Shown one piece after another: positions 24,401-35,130 of a stretch of DNA of 64,000 nucleotides. The DNA is taken from assembly GCA_963457665.1 (NCBI GenBank), contig OY735215.1, positions 29,565,041 to 29,629,040 of the forward strand. The letters run 5' to 3'. The first letter of the stretch is position 1; every line of letters starts with the position of its first letter. A program made the position numbers and the translations under genes. A model generated the notes under the pieces. That model did not search any database. It saw only the letters and a list, made by a program, of their open reading frames with translations, and was not told the DNA's origin. The DNA comes from Thysanoteuthis rhombus. Its lineage: Eukaryota > Mollusca > Cephalopoda > Oegopsida > Thysanoteuthidae.

Positions 24401-27400
24401 TGAAATTAATTGCTGACTTGCCTGGTTTCGACAATAAGCCAAATGTGTAGCATGTGTGGCCAAAGACATCACTATCAATATATAAGGATAGGCATAATCT
24501 GTAAAAGAGAAAAAAAAATAGCATTATGAAAGATTTCCCTTCTAATTCATTCAGTTACCAAGTACATTAATGTTAACATCTGTTAATATTCAGTTTTATT
24601 TAGACAGAATACATTTAAAGTAAGAGAAGTTTTATTTAGACAGAATACATTTAAAGTAAGAGAGAAGACAGCTAATCGAAATCAAACATTTGAAGAAGGG
24701 AACTAATGTCAAGTCAATGTTTTACACTTATTTTTTTCCATTTTGAGATTGTAAGTGTAGTGTTTGAACATTTATCCAATTCACAATAAAGACTCACATC
24801 AGGATATATGCACCTTGGATTTATGATTTTACTAGTATATGTGAATTGACATTAGATGTGTAAGACTATCCAGCGGTCAAAGACACCCTATTCAAAAATT
24901 CTAAACTCCAACCCAACATCTGTATACAAACATGATTTGTCAAAGAACCCACGTCTTTACAAGATGATAGAAGTTATTTTACCATGAGCAATGTGTAGTT
25001 TATCTGACGATAATGTTTCCTGTTCATATTAAAATCCTGTTTAACTTCAAATTCAAGTCAGGAAGCTCACATCTCATGGTGAAAGTAGCGGTATATCATA
25101 ATATTTGTACTCTTAGCAATGGATAGATTTTTGAACTAGTATAATCTGTAATAGCCATTTAATATGAATGAGCCTTTCTCAACTGGGGTTCAGTGAGATT
25201 GTCACAGGTTCTGCAAAAATTTTACAAAGGTGTGAAAAAACACTGGACTTTTCCTTCTTTGAAGTTTTTTTATATAATGAGTAGCGGACCCCATCTTGAC
25301 ATTTGACATTAGAGGCATCAGAATTTCCACCAACTGAAAAAGATTTCTCAGATAATATAATAAAATACTTATAATTAGAGTTCCAGATTTTCAATATCTA
25401 TTAATTTTCAGTAATGTCTATCATCAACAGTTTATAATATACATAAAATTTTTTAACATACAGATATGTTGTTTGCTGTACATACAATATTTTTGTGCAG
25501 GTTATTTTAAGGATTCCTCCAGTCTAAAAAGGTTGAAAAAGGCTGGTCTACAATGTAGAAGTATTTAAAATATCTACAGTAAATAATTGGGAGTCCAAAT
25601 GACTAGCAGAGAATTATCAACAAATCCCAATTGAATATATAGAGTCAGAGTAATTATGAATGACTAATTGTGAATCAAAACAAATGTTAGACCAGTGAAA
25701 TAAAGACTTCAATCAAATATCTGACACTACTTACATAACAATCCTCCGAAGACGGCCTGCAGGCATATCAAAAATGGAAAGAAATACAATGCAGCATAGA
25801 TGGAAGATGTTCCTTTTCGAGACACACATTTATAGGACAGCAGTGGTCTGATAAGGACCATCAGCACCAGGGCAAAGGCATAGTAAATAATCACCATTGT
25901 GTATCTGTAGAAGTATAACAAAAAAGAAATTAAATAAATAAATTTAAAAAAAGAAATGAAGAAGCAAAAGTAATTACGTTTATATTCTACTGATAAAAAA
26001 AAATTTCAGGGCTTTTTTTAATGACTGGTTCTTTGATGAAACCCCAGTTAGATATTCATTGCTTTGATGACCAAATTAGCAGAAATTGTCACAGAAATTT
26101 AAGGATCGAGGAAAAATCTCGCTGCAACATTTAAAGATTTCTATCACCATCCAAGTCTGTAAATGTACACCGTATTTCTCAGCTGGTAAGACGCATCCCA
26201 TAATTAATAAGGTATTTTTGGAAAATATTTGAAGATTAAATAGCTTACCTAACTAGCAAGTACAAGTCGACAACTCTGTGGTGTCATTTTTTTTCTATCA
26301 CAGTCACAGCTGATTATTACATTTTCAAATTATTATAAAATATTTTTCAAGGAAAAAAGGCATCTTGCAAGCTGGGAAATATGGTATGTCAATATGTCTG
26401 ATTAGCTTCTTTTTTGTCCTTATTATTGGTAAAGAATTTTAAAAAATCAATATAGATTTGAGATTTAAAATCAATAATACTTTGTATTTTAATGACACAA
26501 CTAGCATAGTACTTGTAAAAAATGATGGATCATTTATGTAGGGGTAAATTATACAAATATATGCTTTAGTATAAATGTACTTATTGCAAACAAATAAATG
26601 ATTTTGGTGACTAGGGAAATAAAGAGGAACGCTCATGTAAAGGTTAATAATAAAAAGCAAAAAAAGGGCAATGGTACAAAAAAATTGAAAAGGAATAAAG
26701 GAAATATTCTGACATTTAGTTTTTATACAACTTAATGAACTACGATGAAAAGCAATTTTTGACCTTTAAAATCATATTCATTTAAAAAAGATTACATTTA
26801 TTCAAATTCTTGTATACAGTACAGGCATGTGTACAATAACTATGTCTTTTGATAGTTAAGCAATGAATGATGTTTCTCTACCACAAGATTTGCAATGTCA
26901 GGTTCAGAGAGAACATTGCTGCAGACCCTTAAAAATTATTTGACAGACATTCAGTGGTCCATGGATCCCAGTTTTGAAACCACTTTTCTAGGGTTACTAA
27001 TTCAAAAATAACCTTTCTATAGGTGCTTAGTTGCTAAATAAAGATGGAGGGTCAGTCGGTCAGGTCAATGGCCAATTTGAGATTGAAGTATTCAAGTGGC
27101 AAAGATAGGCAGAGTTGGTGTTAACAGGGTACAATGTAGTCCAACCTTCAGTTACAAAAAGTCAGCACTTCCTTCAACTCTGGACTTAGTTAAGTATCTC
27201 AAGTTAGGCCTTTCACTGAAACCGCAAACTTTGCCAAGTCTGCCTGCAGCTGCGGGCCAATTTTCAAATGTATTTACAGATATTACACTAAAAAAGGTTG
27301 AAACACTTTGGCCCACCTCCATTCTGCTATTCTTTGATTTCAATAGACAATCTCTTCCCATTATTTCCCTGAATGGGTAGGACTATACAGATCACCTCAC

Positions 27401-30400
27401 TTGCCATGCTGGCCACTGGCTAATGGTAATAATGAAAAAAAAAAACAAAACAAAAAACAAAAAAAAACACTCATTCATCACGTAACTAATTCTTTTATAG
27501 CTTAGAAATCTCTATTTCTCACAATATAAATTTCTCGTTTTTCATCCAATTCTCGACAATTTCGGTGACTGAGAGTTGAAGCTAATTACAATTCAATGAT
27601 TTGGTATGTGTGGTCTTAAATGAATATGAGCAACATGAAAAGTGGTTATAGAAAAGGAAAACAAAATTTCTAAAATGAGAGTAGAGGATTTTGCTGGAGT
27701 TAAATTTTAAATATTGTCTGCACAGAAAGGATACTAAAGAAATTTACATCACTCTCATCAATACAACACCTGACACAGAATTTGCTTAAAGAAAACATTG
27801 GGAAAAACAGTGATTGATTCAGGCCGCCGCAAAACTGTATCAGATCAAGTGTGGATGAAAGAATTTTTTAATACACTTCAACAAGAAAAATCACAAGTCA
27901 AAGAACAGAAATCTCAATCATATTCTGATTTAGTGATGGTGAAGAAGTGAAGGCACACATGGTAGCAGAATTCTGGATTAAAAAAGAATCAGCTCACAAC
28001 TCACATAAACAATATCACTCTCTTTTAAAACTTTTCTTGATAATGGAGTTGTTAAAAACACATCCAGGTTTCAATGGTGAAGACGATTATATATTGTGGA
28101 AAAATGACATTCGAGTCTGAAAACTATTTACGGGGACTGTCGTAAACAAGAGAGAACCAGCAGTTTATTTAATTATAATTGGGAAAGCACAGGATATTGT
28201 GCAGGAATTGGGTGTAAAAGAAATTGCCAGTGATGATGGACTCGGAAAAATGATTGAGAAATTAGATACGATTTATTTACAGGACGAGAACACATTGGCA
28301 TACTCATCATTTAAAGAGATTCATGAGTACAAACGGAGCAGTGCTAAAAAGTTTTCACAATTTAGAGTGAAATCGGACCATTTGTACAATAATTAGACAA
28401 GTATGAGATGGCTTCACAAGGAGGAGTGGAAGCTTTCTCTTTGTTAAATGCAGCAAATTTGTCAACAGAAATGGGAAAGTTAGCTTGAGCAACAATTGGT
28501 GACTGGATATATCAAAAGAAAGAAAGAAAAATGTGGTAATCCAATTGGATCTGATGACAATAGTGGAACCCCACCTGTGAAAGAGGAGTGCCTCTTTAAA
28601 CTGACAGACTGTACCAATAATCCATTCAGGAAATGCAATTAAAAAAAAAAGCTATGTAAAGTAAATCAGTTAGATCTTCAAACCTTTCTGAAACTTGTCA
28701 GTTTTGAGGAAACAAATATTTAAAGGATTTATAAAGGGTTTCTATATACAATGTAGCTACAAAACTTGACTGCACCCTTACTTTGCATTCATCATAGGTA
28801 ACTGTGCAAATTTCTTTTCCACTCAGTGCTTATTGCCAGTTTGGCAGGATTTTTTTAAAAAGAAAACTAATTTTGACTATAAAACATGTTTTTCTTAATG
28901 CAAAAACCCAAACCCTGTTCCCAACACAAATGCAACAATAAAACATTGGCACAATTTAAACCTGATAGTAATTCACAAGTCAAATCAGACAAACATTAAA
29001 AGTTAATTTTTAAGCTCATGGGAGTGGGTATACTGGCCCAAACATCAGTGGTGCATTTGATTTAGGGAACAAATTCTGCTATATAATAGTCATATACTGC
29101 CAATCAAGTTTTTCTTAAATTTTGAAAAAATTCAAGTCTAAGCCTCTTGAATGTCAGAAGAACAGGTGTTCCACCTTGTTACAGACAGACTTGAGAGAGG
29201 TATTAGGTTATTACATATAAAATATCATTTTATGAACAGGCTGAATCAGTGGAATAGTCTAATTGGCAAAGTTTCAACTTTTTTTTTCCCCACAAAGAAT
29301 AAATACAGATTTTCAATTTTATTGTAAGTTTATTCAATGAAAACAAGGATAAAAAGAACCCTTTTTTTACAATCCAAAGTGAAATCATTTATTTTTTTTA
29401 CAAAAAATAATTAAATTTTGCTGATATATTAGTGTAACGTATACATGATATTTAATTAAGGGCAACTATTTGTTGAGAGACTGAATGAGATAGATATTAG
29501 GATCTTACACATGAAACATAGTTTTTTTTAAATGGCAAGATGAATGATGATATAAACAAAATGAAATATTCAGTCAAATACAACCTATTTGAAGCAACAA
29601 CCTTTTTCCAATGATTCTCCAATGATAGTATGCCATCTCTATGGAATTATTAAGATTTAGTGGTCACAAATCTACTAAAAGCACAAATTATGATTTCCCT
29701 ATGATTGAAATTTTCATTTTAGATATGAAGTCCAAAATGCTTGAGGAGATTATCTGTAAGAGAAATGTCAGGTGAATATAGAGGATACCAAAAACCTTCA
29801 TATCCCAATTTTCAGTGTGGTCTAGAACTAGAGGATTTCATTTAGTTCATAGGAGACCCATTTTTCACACTTTTTAATTTTTCCTGTTATCCTAAGATGA
29901 CTTGATATAGTCGCTGTTGAAGCCCTGTTGAACCATTAGTCATGGGATCTTGGCCACTGCTGTCAATAATTCTCCATCATCAAGGACATGTTTGGGCCTC
30001 CCTCAAGGTTCATTATTGGTATCCATATTTTCAGATCTAAACATATTGAACCAATACTGAACCGTTTGCAATGTAGTAGTGTTAGTTGTTATGAACCTGT
30101 TGGCCAATGCATAAATGCATTCTAATATCCCTAGGGATGTGAGGAGAACTCTTTATGTATTTTTGCCAGAGATCATAATGATATTCTAGAATACACTTAG
30201 TATACTTACAGTGGGTAGACAATTTCTTGTGTACAGTGCATGGTGTCCACATAATTGGTTGAAGGATTGTACCAGAGGGTATACCAATCAGATAAGCGCT
30301 TTACAGGGCAGGAGCGAATAGTAAGTTTGCCTCGGGGTTCAAACATTAACAAAGTCAACACTCCTGCAAGCACACATTCAACAAATGCTGATATGTGCAG

Positions 30401-33400
30401 CAGGATTAAAGTTTTAGAAAACCTGGAAAGAAAAAAAAAAGATGATTGAAAATGCATCAAGATTATAAAAAAGATTGTTGAATTCAACTTATTGATATTC
30501 TCAAATACTGTTTGTTCTACTTGGGTAACATTAAAGAGATCATGAACTTTCTCTATATGGTGGATGCTGTCAGGTCAGCTAACAGAGTGATGCACAAGGC
30601 AATAGAGGCCACACAGTTGATCAATTCTTTTTCCTTTTACAATATACTGTAAATGCCAGATTATAAAAGGTATTTAGAGGATTACTGCTTACTGCAACTC
30701 ATCCAAACCCATAACTGTTAATATCAAACTTCAGTAGATGGTTTTCTAATCAAAATACCAGCACATTGGACACATTGTATTAGCATAGTTTTTAAATCAA
30801 ATGTTTATCTTATATACTGGCATATACAGTAAATATCTAAATAGATTTTTATAAAAACATCCATTTAATCTAGTTCTATGATAAACAAATATAAGGTTAC
30901 TCAAAGTTATCTGTATATATTCAGTCTTAACTGAACATAATCTGATAAACTGCACTTTTAAGAGGAGTCTTATTTTGAATAAAGTATAAACATTCAGAAT
31001 AAATGCATCAATGGTTCTTTATTTCATAAATACTAAAATAATTCTTACATACACTGAGTTTGGACACTACAATCTAATTGCAGATAACTGAATCCAACAG
31101 ATGTCCAATTTATAAGATATTTGCATATTCAATGTATGAACACAGTGAATGAATATTAATGACAACTACACAAGTGGTGATTGATAAATTTATGGCCTAA
31201 GGCACAAGGACAGGAGTTACACATTTCCAACTAAACTCACATACATTTCAATCCTTTGAATGATTACATAGAAAATTTGAAGTTCATAACTGTTTTAATA
31301 TTTCTGTTCCAGATAATCAAAACTTGAGTCAGCAATTGTCGAGAAATAGACAATATCGCCCATCATGCAGTCATCCGCTACCTCCATATTGAGGGCTCAA
31401 GATCCACGAGGACATAGTAACGTCACTAAAGAAGGATGCCCCTTCTTGAAGCATGGTTAAAAAACGGGCAGCTGGATTACACAATGGGTGATATTATCCA
31501 TTTTCGCAACAATTGCTGACCCCCAAGTATCAATTTTCATATATATTAACTAGCAAAGTTACCTGGTAGTGTCCGGGCTATAACGGCTTTGATGGCTGGA
31601 CAAGAAAAGAAAATGAAAGATTTGATTCTAAAAAAAAAAAAATTTTCAAACAAAAAGTCTGAATTATTCTATACATAAATTTAAAAAAAACCCTATGTGT
31701 AAAAGGAATAAGCCAGTTGCCTAAGAGTTGCAGAGAAAAAGACAGTATTTAATATGTTTAAGTTATAGTATCAACTATTAGAAAGAATCAGAAAAAAGTG
31801 AAATATGGCTATCATCTTGAGAATCTAGGTCAGTTTTGTGCAATAGTCTTCACCCTAATTTTCCAAATATCTGTACACTCATTTCTGCTAAACTGATAAA
31901 CACATTCTTTGCATTGTTATAGAAAATACAAATGGGGTGATCATTTGGCTGGAAGCCTCAGGGTAAGAAATCATGTACTGTATTTGCTGGCATATAAGAT
32001 GCATGTTTTACAAGGGTATTTGAGGGATTACCATTTACTGCAACTCACCAAACCGAATAGCTGTCCATTTTGAGCTTTGGTGGGTGTTTACCTCGTCTTA
32101 ATACCATTTGTTTAGTTTTTATATTTTTTTGACACAATGATGACTTCATAATTTTTTTTTTAATTAATATATTCGGCCTTGTTAACTCTAAAGTGATGTA
32201 CAATAATTTGCTTTTCATGAAATAAAATCTATGAATTATTTAGGTTCTCTATATCTTCTTAGGTAGAAAAATTAAAACAAACAAAACAAAAACAACTTCA
32301 GTTCTTAAATCTGTAGACCAGCAAAGTTGTTTTTGTCTGATTCATTACCACTCACAATATGATACAAACAAACTGTTATCTTCAACTGAAGCCATAGAAT
32401 GCTCTTGCGTTAACTCAACTGAAAAGTCACCTGATCTGTTGAAGACAACCCAGTGTTGCCAAATTAACCATTTTCCAGCTAGATCGGATTGAATGTTTTT
32501 CTAATTCATCAGATAAAAATCTATATAGGCAAAAATTGGGCCAATTCTGGAAACATTTGGTAAGTTTAATAAAAGTAAATGTTTTATTACATTGATAATT
32601 TGTTCTGGAGTCTTAGTTATTACATTTGATAAGTGGACTTTTAATGAATAGATAAAATATTTTTAGCAATTAAATTTGTTGGAAATTAGAAACTTTGGCT
32701 AATTTCAACCATTTCCAGAAATTTGCACTTATCAGAAAATTTGAGCCTCGCTGCTCCTCAACTTTGCTTAATTTATCATTTCATAGACAAATCAATGCTG
32801 TTATATTTTTTTGAGAAACTGCTTTATGATAAAAAATTTACCAATCAAAGGTATCTAGAAAAGGTAAGACATTCATTCTTTCTCATTTTATCCATCTCTA
32901 TATCTTAGCGTCTACCACGCACTATTATAGCACCCTTTTTAAATGGATTGCAGTAGTTGAATATCTTTTTTGAAAGTTTTATTTTAGGGCAGTATCCTAG
33001 TTTCATGATGCAGCCTTATACAAACTTTAGTTCAAGATCCAAGTGTAGTATCTGTTTTTCCCACTTCAACAAAACATGATATTATTAAAGTTGTAATTCA
33101 ATGGTTTTCTTTATGAATTTCATTTTGATTTGATTGTTCTTTCAATTGACGAAAAAGAAACTACATGGATATATTTGAATCTTTGAATGTTTTTCATGAA
33201 TTCTAAAAACAATTTACAAGTGAAACAATTTAATTACAAATACAAAACAATTTATTCTAATATAAAATTTGATAATTAAAGATTTGAAATGAGTTCAAAA
33301 AATGTAATGAAGAGTTATAAGGAAAATCAGGTAAGTACTTAACTTTTTTTCACGTGAGGTAAATTGTAATTCAGTGATGATAATAGATAAGATTCATAAC

Positions 33401-35066
33401 AACTTTTTCTTTTGTGAATTGAAAAAGTATATAAAATGAAATTAAAATTCATGAAGAAAATAATTGAAATACAACCATAATAATATTTAAAATTTTTAAT
33501 GGGAAATTAATGCTATGTTTCGTGAACATAACGAACAGATTCTACTCTTTGATCTTGATCTACAAAAGGCATCACAAAACTGGCATAATGCCAACTTTGA
33601 TGGTCTGTGTGTTCACCGAATTCATCAAACTTTGTACAGTTGATAAAAAAATTTGTTAAAGTCTATGTGTTCATTAAAGCCAAACTTTGTTATAGTGAGG
33701 GTTCATTGTATGTATCTAAAATGATATGGTACCTCAAAAGAAACAAAGACACTTATTACTCCATAAATTTTTCAGAACTGACATTGAATTCAAAACTGAT
33801 GGTTCTTTCCGATATACCATGTATATCACTCTCTGGAAAACTGATAACAACTACATTTCTTCATATTCCGTTGCAACTGGGAAACAGTGATTTTTGGTGG
33901 GCGGTGAGTATACAATTTCTCACCTACCACCCATCATATGGACATGGATTTAGATTTACAAGTTTATTATTTTATAGGAGGTAAATATCTCATCCTTGTT
34001 ACTTTGAATAGAAAATCTGTGCAGAACCCAAAATTTCATAGTAATTCAATAGTAAACAGGTGCAGAAAAAGGTGCTATTTTTGAATCTCTTGGGGTAAAC
34101 AGAAAACTTGTCTATTCAAGATTATAAAATTCTGTACTAACTAAAAAAACTTTTTGATTGTTAACTGACATAGTGTCAGTGAGACAATTAGTGTTGTGCA
34201 ATTAAAAGCAAAAAAAATAATGCTCTGGAAGTAAGTTTTAAAATTTAGATGAATACATGTGTTCTTTTTTTTTAGTTATGTATTCAAAAAGAAAAACTTC
34301 AACTATCACTGAAAGTATGATTTGTCCATAAAAAAAGTTAACAGTGTTCTTCAGTAGTAAATCATAAAATAATACAGTAAATTCAACTATCATTGGATGA
34401 AGGAGAATTGTAAAAGAGACAGTGATTTTTCAGAGAAATATTTTTGTATCAAGTTTTCTTGTGAGCAGGCATAAACTATTAAAATGTTGGGGATGTAAAT
34501 GTAGATTCGTTTTATAGCCACTTAACACCTTCAGTGCCAACATTCTTTTTTAGCACTTGACAGGTGAAGTAGTAAAAACGTTAAACAATGACCTTTGGTA
34601 CTGAATGTGTTAATTAATTTCATTGCAACTAATTTGTGTTAAATACACATAAATAGCAGAGATGAATGTGCATGAAAAGTGAATAAAGAGTGTTGAAAGA
34701 TTAAGCTTGTGTACCCACTTACTTTGATCGTCTATTTTTATATTCTACAAAGAACCAGTGTAGTAATAATGGTAAGAGGGCCATGAAACCCAAGTACAGG
34801 CAATCGTAGAAAGGAGGCACTTCATCACACATTTCACAAATGGAGTGATCATTGGGCTGGAAGCCTCGAGGGCAAGCCTGGGAAACAAAGAAAATTAAAA
34901 TATGAACAATGAAAAGACAATAAATAAACACAACCTCAGGCTATATTTTCTCTGATAATTATCATTATCATCTCTGATAATTATTATTTTTATGACTACT
35001 ATTTACCTTCATCTTATTTAAGCAACAAAAAAAAATAGGATGAAGGTAAATAGTAGTTGTAAAAAA

Positions 35067-35130
<64 letters not shown>

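Noticed and set aside
23234-24664. CRISPR-like arrays
   Set aside because: Direct repeats here are simple two-copy tandem duplications without regular spacers, in a eukaryotic genome.
33607-33984. Longest open frame of the window (125 aa, plus strand)
   Set aside because: No recognisable domain, lies inside a JKAMP intron, composition typical of AT-rich chance frames, no flanking splice signals or homologous neighbours.
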